From CATQHQ01 sp965243805 (lineage in GTDB: Bacteria > Gemmatimonadota > Gemmatimonadetes > Longimicrobiales > Gaopeijiaceae), in the NCBI GenBank assembly GCA_965243805.1, contig OZ251577.1, forward strand, positions 682,001 through 746,000: DNA of 64,000 nucleotides, read 5' to 3'. This document shows positions 25,615 through 34,432 of the stretch, one piece after another. Every line of letters starts with the position of its first letter. The stretch's first letter is position 1. The notes beneath the pieces were generated by a model. The model searched no databases. It was not told the DNA's origin and saw only the letters and a program-made list of their open reading frames with translations. The position numbers and the translations under genes are program-made.

Positions 25615-26897
25615 TCCCGGGCTGGTTCGGACCGAGGCTCGGAAGAGGGCGCTGGCTCGGAAGAGGGCACCGGCCCCTCCAGGTCGGCGAGCAAGGCCCG
25701 CGCCGCCGCGCCCAGGCTCGTCCGTCCCCGGTTGTAGTTGCGGAGAAGCACTGCGGTCAGTCCGGTCGCCGGCTCAAAGAGCAAGTACGCCGTGTAGCCC
25801 GCCACGGACCCCCCGTGACCGGCGTAGAGTCGCCCGTCCACGGAAGCCACCGAGAAGCCGAGCCCATAACCCGCGTCCGGGTCTTCGGGAGTCTGCACCG
25901 ACAGGACTTGGCTTCGCATGGCGTCGCCCAGAAGGTCCACGCCACCCCGTCCCATGACCCCGGCAGCGAGCACCGCCAAGTCGTCCACTGTGGAATAGAC
26001 GCCCCCGTTGGGCACCTTGTAACCCCGTCCGGCGTGCTCCCGAGCAGGTCCCTCCGCGTCCACCTGACCATCCCGCCCGTTGGCATAGCCGGTGGCGAGC
26101 CTGGGTGCCAGTCGTCCGTCCACCACGAACGTGCTACTGCCCATTCCCAAGCGGCGAAAGATTCGCTCCTCGACCTGGTGCATGAACGGCTGGTCGGCGG
26201 CCCGCTCCAGGGCCAGCCCCAGAACGCCGAAGCCGATATTGGAGTACGAGTACTCGGCTCCGGGCCGGGTTTGGTAGTCGGTGGTGGGGATCGACGCCAA
26301 GATGCGGGCTTTCCACAGGCCGATGGGGCCTGCCGCCGCTCCGGGCAACTCGGGCTCGCGAATCAGGCCAGCGGTGTGGCTCGCCACCTGTCGCAACGTC
26401 GGGACGGCACCCGGCGGTCGGCTCCCCAGCCGTTGGACTTCGGGGACGAAATCCTGCAAGGGTGCGTCCAGCGACAGCACGCCGTCCTGGGCCAGGATCG
26501 CCATGAGGACGGCGGTCACCGACTTGGAGATCGAGCCGACCCGGTAGATCGTCTCCCGCGCCGCCCTGCGTTCGCCCTCCCGGTCTGCCCAGCCGAAGGC
26601 GCCGGACCACAACACCTCGCCGTCCTGGGCCAGCGCCGCGGTGACGCCTCCGATAGCGTCGTGCTCCACGTCCGCCACAAGTTGGGAGGCGAACCGGGCC
26701 AGGGTCGAGTCCCATGCCGCGGGAAGCTCGACAGGTGACGACCACACCGACTCGGGCGGCTGCGCCCACAGCAGCTGGACGGGGAACGCAGGCGCGAGCG
26801 TCAGCGAGAGGGCGACGGCGACGGCCACGCTCAACGCTGTCCCGCTCCTGGCTGGCTGTCGCTTGGCGGGCTGTCGCTTGGCGGGCCTTCGATTCAT
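25611..26897 (-). CDS. Exported serine hydrolase of the beta-lactamase/class C family
   Basis: 428 residues from ATG 26897 (GGGGG about 6 nt upstream). The N-terminus is basic with a KRQPA repeat, then a signal helix ending near LLWAQPP. The catalytic domain has Ser122-x-x-Lys125 (GSISKS), the Tyr motif SYSNIGFG, and the C-terminal GHGGSVAGYTAYL strand in place of KTG. This is the AmpC/EstB/D-peptidase superfamily, which includes esterases and D-amino-acid peptidases, and true beta-lactamase activity should not be assumed. It is translationally coupled to the P450 gene. Both ends carry small duplications (KRQPA-KRQPA; SEPAPSSEPRSEP). Confidence 0.88.
   Translation of the reverse strand: MNRRPAKRQPAKRQPARSGTALSVAVAVALSLTLAPAFPVQLLWAQPPESVWSSPVELPAAWDSTLARFASQLVADVEHDAIGGVTAALAQDGEVLWSGAFGWADREGERRAARETIYRVGSISKSVTAVLMAILAQDGVLSLDAPLQDFVPEVQRLGSRPPGAVPTLRQVASHTAGLIREPELPGAAAGPIGLWKARILASIPTTDYQTRPGAEYSYSNIGFGVLGLALERAADQPFMHQVEERIFRRLGMGSSTFVVDGRLAPRLATGYANGRDGQVDAEGPAREHAGRGYKVPNGGVYSTVDDLAVLAAGVMGRGGVDLLGDAMRSQVLSVQTPEDPDAGYGLGFSVASVDGRLYAGHGGSVAGYTAYLLFEPATGLTAVLLRNYNRGRTSLGAAARALLADLEGPVPSSEPAPSSEPRSEPARE
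25636..25671. repeat. 18-bp tandem duplication at the hydrolase C-terminus
   Basis: GGCTCGGAAGAGGGC followed by GCT or ACC is repeated at 25636 and 25654, encoding the serine/proline/glutamate-rich tail. Confidence 0.9.
26856..26885. repeat. Exact 15-bp tandem duplication near the hydrolase start
   Basis: CTGTCGCTTGGCGGG occurs twice in succession and encodes KRQPA-KRQPA about five codons after the start. Confidence 0.95.
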
Positions 26898-26976
26898 GGA
26901 TTTCCCCCTTGACTCTTTCGGCTTGGGCCCCAACGTGCCATTCATGACAGGTTCAAGCAACACGGAGTTGACACTC

Positions 26977-27495
26977 GTGCGACACCTGATCGTAGTCAGA
27001 CACGCCAAGTCGAGCTGGGCCGACCAGACCCTGGCGGACCATGACCGGCCCTTGAACGCCAGGGGCCGGCGGGCGGCGCCGATGGTGGCGGCGGCGTTGA
27101 GGGATGCCGGTTACGTGCCCGAACTGGCGTACTCCAGTACGTCGGCCCGGACTCGGGAGAGTTGGAGCCTGATGGCGCCCGTCTTTGGCGCCGGCGCGCA
27201 AGCGCGCTTCCACGAGAAGCTCTACTTGGCGTCGTCGCGGACGATCCTGGAGGTGGTCGCCTCGGCGCCGCCGCATGTGCGAACGCTGATGACTCTGGGC
27301 CACAACCCAGGCGTGCTTCAGCTGGCGTTGGAGCTCTGCCGGCGAGGGGACCCGGCGGAACTCCGGGCGCTCCGGGGCGGCATGCCGACGGGTGCGGCCG
27401 TGGTCGTCGCGTTGGACGGAGAGGGCTGGCGCGATGCGGCCCATGGGGGCGAATTGGTGAAGCTGATCTTGCCCCGAAGACTGGAGGACTCATGA
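26977..27495 (+). CDS. sixA: SixA-type phosphohistidine phosphatase
   Basis: 172 residues from GTG 26977, which has GGAG 9 nt upstream; an in-frame ATG at 26944 lacks a ribosome-binding site and would add 11 residues. It is a histidine-phosphatase superfamily protein: the RHG-equivalent motif VVRHAKSSWAD at the N-terminus (catalytic histidine in RHAK), YSSTSARTRESW, and LMTLGHNPGVLQLAL with the second catalytic histidine. This length and the RHAKS variant define SixA, which in E. coli dephosphorylates histidine on phosphotransfer proteins. Its stop overlaps the PPK2 start (ATGA), linking it to polyphosphate metabolism, which is inference. Confidence 0.88.
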   Translation: MRHLIVVRHAKSSWADQTLADHDRPLNARGRRAAPMVAAALRDAGYVPELAYSSTSARTRESWSLMAPVFGAGAQARFHEKLYLASSRTILEVVASAPPHVRTLMTLGHNPGVLQLALELCRRGDPAELRALRGGMPTGAAVVVALDGEGWRDAAHGGELVKLILPRRLEDS

Positions 27496-27530
27496 ACCGC
27501 GAACCCGGAGTCGTGAACCGGGAAGCTGGC
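27492..27530. repeat. 21-bp imperfect duplication at the ppk2 start
   Basis: TGAACCGCGAACCCGGAGTCG is followed by a similar TGAACCGGGAAGC segment. Both carry the overlapped stop/start sequence. Confidence 0.75.
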
Positions 27531-28370
27531 CCGGATTCGGCCGCAGCCCCAGCGAAGCCCGTCACCATCGAAGCGGTCTTTCGCGAAGGGGTCTATCCCT
27601 ACGAGCACAAGCTGAAGCGCAAGGTCTACGAGGCCGAGAAGGCGCGGCTCCAAGTCGAACTCCTCAAGGTCCAGCGATGGGTTCGGCGCTCGGGGATCAA
27701 GCTCATCGTGCTCTTCGAGGGCCGGGATGCCGCCGGCAAGGGAGGTACGATCAAGCGCTTCATGGAGCACATGAACCCTCGGGGCGCACGGGTCGTCGCA
27801 CTGGACAAGCCCAGCGACATGGAGCGGGGTCAGTGGTACTTCCAGCGCTACGTCAAGCACCTGCCCACCGCCGGCGAGATCGTGCTGTTCGACCGATCCT
27901 GGTACAACCGGGCGGGCGTCGAGCGGGTGATGGGGTTCTGCACTGGCCAAGAGTACCTGGAGTTCCTGCGCCAGTGCCCCGAGATGGAGCGGATGCTGGT
28001 CAATAGCGGGATCCGTCTCTTCAAGTACTGGTTCTCGGTGTCCCAAGACGAGCAGGCGCACCGCTTCGAGAGTCGGGAGACGGACCCGTTGAAGCAGTGG
28101 AAGATATCGCCCGTGGACTTGGCGTCGCTGGACAAGTGGCCAGAATACACCGAGGCCAAGAAGGCGATGTTCTTCTATACCGACACCGCCGACGCGCCCT
28201 GGACCATCATCAAGTCGGACGACAAGAAGCGGGCGCGGCTGGCCTGCATGCAGCACTTCCTCTCCGAGCTGTCGTACCCCGACAAGGATGAGTCGGTGGT
28301 AAAGGGACCGGACCCGCTGATCGCCGGTTCTGCCGCTCGAGTGGTGGGACGCGACGAGCCTATGGATTGA
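27492..28370 (+). CDS. ppk2: Polyphosphate kinase 2
   Basis: 292 residues. PPK2 enzymes use polyphosphate to phosphorylate nucleotides (mainly making GTP or ATP) in the cytoplasm. Walker A is FEGRDAAGKGGT at residues 75-86, Walker B/lid I region FDRSWYNRAG at 133-142, and KYWFSVSQDEQAHRFESR and KWPEYTEAKKAMFFYTDT follow as in class I single-domain PPK2. The start overlaps the sixA stop, and the first codons contain a 21-bp imperfect duplication (MNREPGVVNREAG) outside the conserved domain. With ppk1 at 9643 the window encodes both making and using polyphosphate, though in separate transcripts. Confidence 0.95.
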   Translation: MNREPGVVNREAGPDSAAAPAKPVTIEAVFREGVYPYEHKLKRKVYEAEKARLQVELLKVQRWVRRSGIKLIVLFEGRDAAGKGGTIKRFMEHMNPRGARVVALDKPSDMERGQWYFQRYVKHLPTAGEIVLFDRSWYNRAGVERVMGFCTGQEYLEFLRQCPEMERMLVNSGIRLFKYWFSVSQDEQAHRFESRETDPLKQWKISPVDLASLDKWPEYTEAKKAMFFYTDTADAPWTIIKSDDKKRARLACMQHFLSELSYPDKDESVVKGPDPLIAGSAARVVGRDEPMD

Positions 28371-28437
28371 AGGCGGCTAGTTCGCAATATTTGAGGATCG
28401 GAGTCTCATTCTGTCTTTGATTCCTGCGAGAAAGCCT

Positions 28438-28632
28438 GTGGACGAATCGCTAGCCGTCGACGCCAAGCGCATCCTGCTCCGCTACGGAGCACCGATCGTC
28501 GCCCTGGACAACGTAACGGACAAGGAGAGGATCGAGCTCGCCCGTGCGATCGCCAAGACGCCGTTGCCGGAGCGGGAGGCTCGTCTTCGAGAGCTGCTGG
28601 AAAAGGCGGGCCATCTTCCGTCCAAGAAGTAG
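28438..28632 (+). CDS. Small conserved-looking protein of unknown function
   Basis: 64 residues from GTG 28438 (GAGA about 7 nt upstream); a TTG at 28417 would add seven residues. The sequence is helical and charged: DAKRILLRYGAPIVALDNVTDKERIELARAIAKTPLPERE, ending in KK. It has no signal or membrane segment. Composition and codon use match the neighbours and it lies 67 nt after ppk2 on the same strand, so it is probably a real gene. I do not recognise the family. Confidence 0.55.
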   Translation: MDESLAVDAKRILLRYGAPIVALDNVTDKERIELARAIAKTPLPEREARLRELLEKAGHLPSKK

Positions 28633-28685
28633 TCGCACGTCGGGAACGTAGTCGCGTGCGCTCCTTACTCGTGCAGCGCGGGGGA

Positions 28686-30419
28686 TTAGTGTAGCGCGAG
28701 GGATTGGAGCCGGTTCAGAGCGGCGGCGATCTCTTGGGGCCGAGGCGTCGCCAAGTCTCCGGGCCGTCGCGAGTCCAGTACGTCCAGGCCCCTTTCGGCT
28801 ATTGACGTGCGCACCGCCTTCAGCACGTCCTCCACGGTGCGACCGCTCCCCATGAACTGTCGGGCGTGGGCCACGGCGAGGGCGATGGCACGGGCTTGGG
28901 CCTTGGAGACGATCTGCGACACGCCTGCCAAGTCGATCCGGGAGTCGCCAAAGTCGACGGTTCGGCGGTCGCGCACTCGGACGCTGCGTTGCCGGCGGCC
29001 TCGCTCCGGGCGCACGGAGGACGGGTTGGGGCAGCGGTTGCGGGCGGGCCAGTGGACTTCGCCCTCGCGACTTCGACGGCCTGTGGGGTGCGCGACGGCC
29101 ACCTCTCTGGCGCGGGAGGTCAGGTCCAGCGGTCGGTAGCGGATCATGCCGACGACCAGGTCGGCCACGTCCAGGTAGTCGCCGGAGCCGCCCACCACGA
29201 GAAGCGTGCTGGCACCGGCGTCTTCGTAGAGACTTCGCACTCGGTCGATGAACGGAGTGATCGGCTCGTCGTCGGCTGGGATCAGCGCCTGCATCCGGCG
29301 GTCCCGGATCATGAAGTTGGTGGCGGCCGTGTCTTCGTCCACCAGGAGGAAGCGCGACCCGGCTTCCAAAGCCTCGATCACCGCGGCGGCCTGGCTGGTG
29401 GAGCCGGAGGCGTTCAGCGTGGAGAATTGCGTCGTGTCCGCGCTGCTGAGGGTCGTGTCCGCGCCGCCGGGCAGGGTTCCGATGAACGGCGAGATGTCGA
29501 CGCCCGACACGGGGCGACCGTCCTCGGCTTGTACCTTCGTCGCGGCGGGGTCGGTGACGACCAACTCGCGCCCGTCGCCTGGGCGATGGTTGTAGACGCC
29601 CCGGGCCACGGCGTTCAGCACGGTGGACTTGCCGTGGTAGCCGCCGCCGACCAGCAGCGTGACCCCGCTGGGGATGCCCATCCCCGGCACTGGCGGTCCG
29701 TTCGGCCTGTCCAGCACGACGCGCAGGGCCGGCGGCGACTCGAAAAGGACGGCCTTCTCCTTGGCCAGGGGGCGGTCGTCGGAGCCGCTGCGCCGGGGAA
29801 GCAGGGAGCCGTCGGCCAGGAAGGCGACCAAGTCCCGTTCCGGGAGCTGGGCTCGGAGGGCGTCCGCGTCCTCGGCGGCCTCCACGTGGCGAGCGACCTG
29901 GCGGGGGTCGTGAGCCGCTGCGCGCAAAGTGGCGTCCACGAGCGCCGGGAGAGCTTCCGTCAATAGGCGGCTCGCGGCGCCGCCCAGCACGCGGCGACCC
30001 GCAGCAGGCAATCCTACCGTGAAGCGGGCTTCCAGCGAGCCGTCCCGACCCACATGGACGGCGGTGTTGGGGATCACGACCTGACCCGGGTCCGTCATGG
30101 CGATCTGGCCGCTGCGCCCAGAGCCGCCGGCGCGACGGGCAGCGGAGGCGAAGCGCCGCGCCAACAGGCACGACAGCCCGGTCCTTCGGGAAGCCGACGC
30201 GAAGGCGCTTGCAGGGAAGCCCGCCCGTTCCGGCGACAGGAGCGCCGCCATCCGGCTGGGCGGGGCGAAGGGGTCGCGCTGAACGTGTCGCACATCCAAT
30301 GTGAATGCGGGTAGCTTCCATGCGCCCTTCAGCTCTCGGTACGCGGCGTAGCCCCTACCGTCGATCCGGCGCAATATCCGCCTCAAATCCTCCACGCTCT
30401 CCCCGGCCACGAACGACAT
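28686..30419 (-). CDS. PF09818-type 'ABC-class' P-loop ATPase
   Basis: About 577 residues from ATG 30419 (ATG 30425 is equally possible). The N-terminus IDGRGYAAYRELKGAWKL and the HVQRDPFAPPSRM motif are diagnostic for the predicted ABC-class ATPase family. Walker A is LLVGGGYHGKSTVLNAV and Walker B is FLLVDEDTAATNFMIRDRRM, followed by TPFIDRVRSLYEDAGASTLLVVGGSGDYLDVAD. The function is unknown; the family is cytoplasmic and widespread. The region KAQARAIALAVAHARQFMGSG and a helical C-terminus follow as usual. Its start codon overlaps that of the divergent DUF3179 gene, leaving no intergenic promoter space. Confidence 0.87.
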   Translation of the reverse strand: MSFVAGESVEDLRRILRRIDGRGYAAYRELKGAWKLPAFTLDVRHVQRDPFAPPSRMAALLSPERAGFPASAFASASRRTGLSCLLARRFASAARRAGGSGRSGQIAMTDPGQVVIPNTAVHVGRDGSLEARFTVGLPAAGRRVLGGAASRLLTEALPALVDATLRAAAHDPRQVARHVEAAEDADALRAQLPERDLVAFLADGSLLPRRSGSDDRPLAKEKAVLFESPPALRVVLDRPNGPPVPGMGIPSGVTLLVGGGYHGKSTVLNAVARGVYNHRPGDGRELVVTDPAATKVQAEDGRPVSGVDISPFIGTLPGGADTTLSSADTTQFSTLNASGSTSQAAAVIEALEAGSRFLLVDEDTAATNFMIRDRRMQALIPADDEPITPFIDRVRSLYEDAGASTLLVVGGSGDYLDVADLVVGMIRYRPLDLTSRAREVAVAHPTGRRSREGEVHWPARNRCPNPSSVRPERGRRQRSVRVRDRRTVDFGDSRIDLAGVSQIVSKAQARAIALAVAHARQFMGSGRTVEDVLKAVRTSIAERGLDVLDSRRPGDLATPRPQEIAAALNRLQSLALH

Positions 30420-31539
30420 GCCCATCAAGATAGCCAGTTCCCTGCGCTGGGTTGCGCTGCGCTGGGCTGCGACGGCAGCGCTCGCCTGGATGTCCGTGGC
30501 CGCCTGCTCCGAGGACGGTCCAGCCGTAGTCGTTCCCAGCTCACTGGAGTGCGGCGACTTGAATCCCGCGTTTCTCGCCGACGGGGGCGTGGGGCGGGAC
30601 GGCATCCCGGCGCTGGTGGACCCCTGGTTCGTGGAGGCCGCCGTCAGCGAGGAGACGTCCTACATGACGGAGCGGTCGCGGGTGATCGGGGTGCAGGTCG
30701 GGGGCGAGTGGTTGGCGGTGCCCCACAACATCATGTACCGCCACGAGATCGTGAACGTGAACCGCAACTCGGCGGAGGTGGCGATCACGTACTGTCCCCT
30801 CACCGGGTCGGCGCTGGCGTTCGACCGGTCGTCTGCCGGGGGTGCCGAGTTCGGCGTCTCGGGGCTGCTCTACCAAGCCAATCTGGTCATGTACGACCGC
30901 AACGCCGACGACTCTCTGTGGCCGCAGATGGCCGGCGTTGCCGGGTGCGGGCCGCGAGAGGGACAGGAGCTGACCCGCCTCCCGGTGATCGAGAGTACGT
31001 GGGGCGGATGGCGGACGCTCTTCCCCGTGTCCAACGTCGTGGGCGTCGCCCAACTGGACATTGCCCGGTACGCCGTCAACCCATACGGCGCGTCGTACGA
31101 GGCGCCTGCCAACGGCGACTACCTGGGCTTTCCCATCCCCCGGAGCGACGACCGGCGCCTGCCCAAGGAGCGGGTGCTGGGTCTCCCCGCCCGGAACGGC
31201 AGCGCTCCTTTGGCGTTTCCGTTTCACGCCATGGATGCGCGGGGCGGCACTTGGATCGGCGAGTTCGAGTACGGGGGCGAGCCGGCGGTCGTGCTCTGGG
31301 ACCGAGGGCGGTTTGCGGCTGCCGCGATGCGGCCAGTGGCCGACGGACAGCGCTTGACGCTCCGGATCGAGGGGAATCGGATCGTGGACGACGAGACCGG
31401 CTCCGTGTGGAATGTGGCCGGCGTGGCGGAGTCGGGTCCCCTGGCCAGAAAGCGGATGGAGCTGATATCGGAGGCGTACGTGGCGTTCTGGCTGGCGTGG
31501 GCCGCGTTCCACCCCGAGACCGAGCTCTTCGTGGAGTAG
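30418..31539 (+). CDS. DUF3179 domain lipoprotein
   Basis: 373 residues. The N-terminus is a lipoprotein-like signal (WAATAALAWMSVAACS) so the mature protein begins at Cys near residue 30. The DUF3179 hallmarks follow: IPALVDPWFVEA, VIGVQVGGEWLAVPHNIMYRHEIVN, VAITYCPLTGSALAFDR, FGVSGLLYQANLVMYDRNADDSLWPQM. DUF3179 proteins are secreted or anchored proteins of unknown function that keep a conserved YCPLTG cysteine. The only in-frame start that preserves the signal is ATG 30418, whose bases overlap the start of the divergent ATPase gene, and no Shine-Dalgarno is visible. The next gene begins at the base after its stop. Confidence 0.85.
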   Translation: MPIKIASSLRWVALRWAATAALAWMSVAACSEDGPAVVVPSSLECGDLNPAFLADGGVGRDGIPALVDPWFVEAAVSEETSYMTERSRVIGVQVGGEWLAVPHNIMYRHEIVNVNRNSAEVAITYCPLTGSALAFDRSSAGGAEFGVSGLLYQANLVMYDRNADDSLWPQMAGVAGCGPREGQELTRLPVIESTWGGWRTLFPVSNVVGVAQLDIARYAVNPYGASYEAPANGDYLGFPIPRSDDRRLPKERVLGLPARNGSAPLAFPFHAMDARGGTWIGEFEYGGEPAVVLWDRGRFAAAAMRPVADGQRLTLRIEGNRIVDDETGSVWNVAGVAESGPLARKRMELISEAYVAFWLAWAAFHPETELFVE

Positions 31540-32469
31540 GTGCCGAAACCCTCTTTGGTGGTTCGGGCAACGGCGGTCTCGGCGATGGCAGGGGCCTGGG
31601 CGACGGTGGCGGCAAGCGCGATCGTTGTGGCGGCTAGCGCAACGGTGGCGGCTGGCGCGATCGTTGCGGCGGCACCCACGAAGCTGGTCGCCCAGTGGGT
31701 GGAGGCGCCGGGGGCCGGCTGGTCCGCGCTAGCCGTCTATCACCAGGACACTCGGGAGCGATTCGGGGCGGACGGAGAGGTGCGGGAGTTCTTCGCCGAG
31801 GGCCGGGCGGTCACGACTTCCTCGTTCCTGACCGTCGCGATGGGGCTGGCTCCCGGCGTGGACGGCTGGGGCCAGCTTTCGTTCCACCGCCTTCGCTACG
31901 ACGACCTTCTGGAGGATCGCACCTCGACCGGCTTCGGCGACATGCGGTTCTGGTTGCGGGCCGCCCCGCTGCGCTGGATGGGCATCGATCTGCCGGTCGC
32001 GGTTCGGGCCGGGGTCAAGGTGCCGGCAGGCGACTTCGACGTGAACACGGATGTGGTTCCCCTGGGCGACGGTCAGCGGGACTGGGAGGTGATGGCCGAG
32101 GCGGGACACTCGTTCTGGCCCCGTTCCCTCTACCTCTCCGGCTGGGTGGGCTATCGCTGGCGGGAGGAGAACCGGGAGTCGCTCAAGGACTTCGGCAACG
32201 AGTTCTTCTACTTCGTTCAGGCGGGAAATCGGATCGGCCCGGTGGCCTGGAAGGCGGCGGTGGACGGTTGGAACGGCGAGTCGGGCGCCACCGAGGGCAT
32301 TGCGGTTCCCAGCTTTCAGCGAGACCTGATCCAGATCCAGTCGTCTCTGGGACTCGACGCGGGTCCTGGCCAAGTGGAGATGGGAGCCAGGTTCGCCCTG
32401 GGCGGTCGGAACCTGCCGGCCGGTCCCGCACTGCTGTTGCAGTACTTCGCAAGGTGGGGAGAGGAGTAG
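31540..32469 (+). CDS. Putative outer-membrane beta-barrel protein
   Basis: 309 residues from a GTG directly after the DUF3179 stop. An alanine/valine repeat region (ATVAASAIVVAASATVAAGAIVAAA) acts as signal peptide. The rest is a series of amphipathic beta-strands with aromatic ends (GWGQLSFHRLRYDDL, GFGDMRFWLRAAPL, LSGWVGYRWREENRE, FFYFVQAGNRIG) ending in YFARWGEE. This resembles MetA/transporter-like or porin-type barrels, though the last residue is not the usual aromatic. Tight coupling to the DUF3179 gene suggests a joint envelope role. The family is not recognised with confidence. Confidence 0.6.
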   Translation: MPKPSLVVRATAVSAMAGAWATVAASAIVVAASATVAAGAIVAAAPTKLVAQWVEAPGAGWSALAVYHQDTRERFGADGEVREFFAEGRAVTTSSFLTVAMGLAPGVDGWGQLSFHRLRYDDLLEDRTSTGFGDMRFWLRAAPLRWMGIDLPVAVRAGVKVPAGDFDVNTDVVPLGDGQRDWEVMAEAGHSFWPRSLYLSGWVGYRWREENRESLKDFGNEFFYFVQAGNRIGPVAWKAAVDGWNGESGATEGIAVPSFQRDLIQIQSSLGLDAGPGQVEMGARFALGGRNLPAGPALLLQYFARWGEE

Positions 32470-32590
32470 CGGGGTCGGAGGGAGATTGGTAGCACGGCGC
32501 GACTCGGGGCCCCAAATTCGGGCGAGCGTTTGCCATCCCCAACAAGTCCCGTTCAGTCCCCGTTCAACTCTCGGAGGAGAGGCTTCGCAG

Positions 32591-34432
32591 ATGCCCGTCC
32601 ACGTTCGTTCCCGGCGACTCCGCACTCGTCCCTGGCGACAGCATGTCTCCCATGTTGTGGCAGCGGCTTGGCTTCTGGCCGGGTTCGTTGCATGCACTCC
32701 TGCGGCGGATCGGTCGTCAGAGAGGTCGCGGCCCGCGCCGCCCAAGGTCGCCCGTTCGCTGGAAGGCGTGGTGGTGGCCGCCCAGCCGCTGGCCGCCGAG
32801 GCGGGCGCCGCCATCCTGGAGGCCGGGGGGAACGCTGCCGATGCCGCGGTGGCTGCCGCCTTCGCCGTCTCGGTGGTGGAGCCGTCGATGAACAGCATCG
32901 GAGGACGCACGCAGATCCTGGTTCGGCGTCCCGACGGCGGCTTCGCGGGGATCGACGCCACGACCCAGGCGCCGTCCACTTACGACCCGGAGACCGCCCC
33001 CCAGGCCGGCTACGGATACCCGACCGTGGGCGTCCCCGGCGCGGTGGCGGGGCTGGTGCGGCTCCTGGAAGAGCACGGGACGATGTCGCTGGAGCAGGTC
33101 ATGGCCCGTGCGATTGCCCTGGCCGAGGGCGGCTTCCGCATTCTGCCCGGCGAGGCCGCGCGCCACGCCGAAGGGGCGGCTCAGTTGGCCGAGTTCCCCG
33201 GCTCCGCCTCTCACTTCCTGGTCGACGGCGAGCCTCGGGCGGCAGGCAGCCTCTTCGCCCAGCCGGAGCTGGCGCAGACGTTGCGCACGATTGCGGCCGG
33301 GGGCGCGGACGCCTTCTACCGGGGGCCGATCGCGGAGCGGATCGCAGCCGACATGGAGGCCAACGGGGGCGCAGTCACGGCAGAGTCGCTGGCCGAGTAC
33401 CGCGCCCAGGCCGCGCGGATCGTGCGCGGGAGCTACCGCGGCTACGAGCTGGTGGGGACGCACGTGCCGGCAGCGGGCGCGGTCACGATCGGCATCCTCC
33501 ACGTGTTGGAGAACTTCGACATGGCGGCGCTCGACCCCGACGAGTGGGCGGCACTGGTGGGTACGGCGGTGGCGGAGGTGTTCGCCCGAAGGGAGGGGCT
33601 CGGGGGACCAGGAGGCGCGCCGACGACCAGCAAGGCGTGGGCGGCGGAGTTGGCCGCGCAGATTGAGTTGCCCGGGGTGGAGCTGCAACGGGCGGCGCGG
33701 GGCTTGGCGCCGAACGCAGCCCGCTTCGTTGCCGCGACGGCTGGGGTTGCGACGGACGCAGGAGGGCTCGCCACGACGAGTGCGGGAGGGCTCGCCACAA
33801 CGAACTTGGCGGCACCGGAGCACGACTGGGACGGCTCCACATGGGGACCGGCCAGCTCCCACACCACCCACCTCTCCGTCGCCGACGGCCAGGGCATGTA
33901 CGTGGCCCTCACCCAGACGATCGGTCCCAACTTGGGTTCGAAGGTGGCCACGCCCGGGCTCGGCTTCCTGTACGCCGCCACGCTCGGGGGGTACTTGGGG
34001 CACATGGAGCCCGGCGAGCGGGCCCGCTCCAACATCTCGCCGCTGATGGTCCTTCGCGACAGCGAGCCCGTTCTGGTGCTGGGCGCGGCCGGAGGTGCCA
34101 GGATCGTGTCGGCGGTGGTGCAGTCGGTGCTGCGTGTCGTGGACCAGGGGATGAGCCTGCTCGATGCGCTTGCGGCTGCGCGAGTGCATCCCATCGACGG
34201 GGGAATCGCCATGGAGACGTCGCCGGAGATCGGCTGGACGCCGGAGACCTTGGCCGAGGTGGAGTTGTTCGGGCTGGAGGTGCAGGCCGTGGAGCGCGCA
34301 GGCGCCTTTGGTCGGATTCATGGCATCTGGATCGACCCGACCACGGGCGTGAAGGTGGGCGTGGCCGACCCGGACTGGGAGGGAGCCGCGGCGATCCCAG
34401 GCAAGCGGCCAGGCGCGGAGGACCGGCAATGA
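32591..34432 (+). CDS. ggt: Gamma-glutamyltransferase (Ntn-hydrolase), lipoprotein
   Basis: 613 residues from ATG 32591, behind GGAGGAGAGG; the longer frame to 32486 lacks a signal. The lipobox LLAGFVAC marks export. The enzyme is made as a proenzyme that self-cleaves before Thr425 in SSHTTHLSVADGQG, which becomes the nucleophile of the small subunit. NAADAAVAAAFAVSVVEP, NSIGG, and VLGAAGGARIVSAVVQSVL support the assignment. It transfers or hydrolyses gamma-glutamyl groups of glutathione and related peptides. An in-frame 24-bp duplication (GGLATTSAGGLATT) lies just before the cleavage region. The stop overlaps the D-aminoacylase start (ATGA), suggesting joint periplasmic amino-acid scavenging. 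Confidence 0.9.
   Translation: MPVHVRSRRLRTRPWRQHVSHVVAAAWLLAGFVACTPAADRSSERSRPAPPKVARSLEGVVVAAQPLAAEAGAAILEAGGNAADAAVAAAFAVSVVEPSMNSIGGRTQILVRRPDGGFAGIDATTQAPSTYDPETAPQAGYGYPTVGVPGAVAGLVRLLEEHGTMSLEQVMARAIALAEGGFRILPGEAARHAEGAAQLAEFPGSASHFLVDGEPRAAGSLFAQPELAQTLRTIAAGGADAFYRGPIAERIAADMEANGGAVTAESLAEYRAQAARIVRGSYRGYELVGTHVPAAGAVTIGILHVLENFDMAALDPDEWAALVGTAVAEVFARREGLGGPGGAPTTSKAWAAELAAQIELPGVELQRAARGLAPNAARFVAATAGVATDAGGLATTSAGGLATTNLAAPEHDWDGSTWGPASSHTTHLSVADGQGMYVALTQTIGPNLGSKVATPGLGFLYAATLGGYLGHMEPGERARSNISPLMVLRDSEPVLVLGAAGGARIVSAVVQSVLRVVDQGMSLLDALAAARVHPIDGGIAMETSPEIGWTPETLAEVELFGLEVQAVERAGAFGRIHGIWIDPTTGVKVGVADPDWEGAAAIPGKRPGAEDRQ
33758..33805. repeat. 24-bp tandem duplication inside ggt
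   Basis: Two 24-bp units, GCRGGAGGGCTCGCCACRACGA plus two bases, add eight residues in the linker before the autocleavage threonine. Confidence 0.9.
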
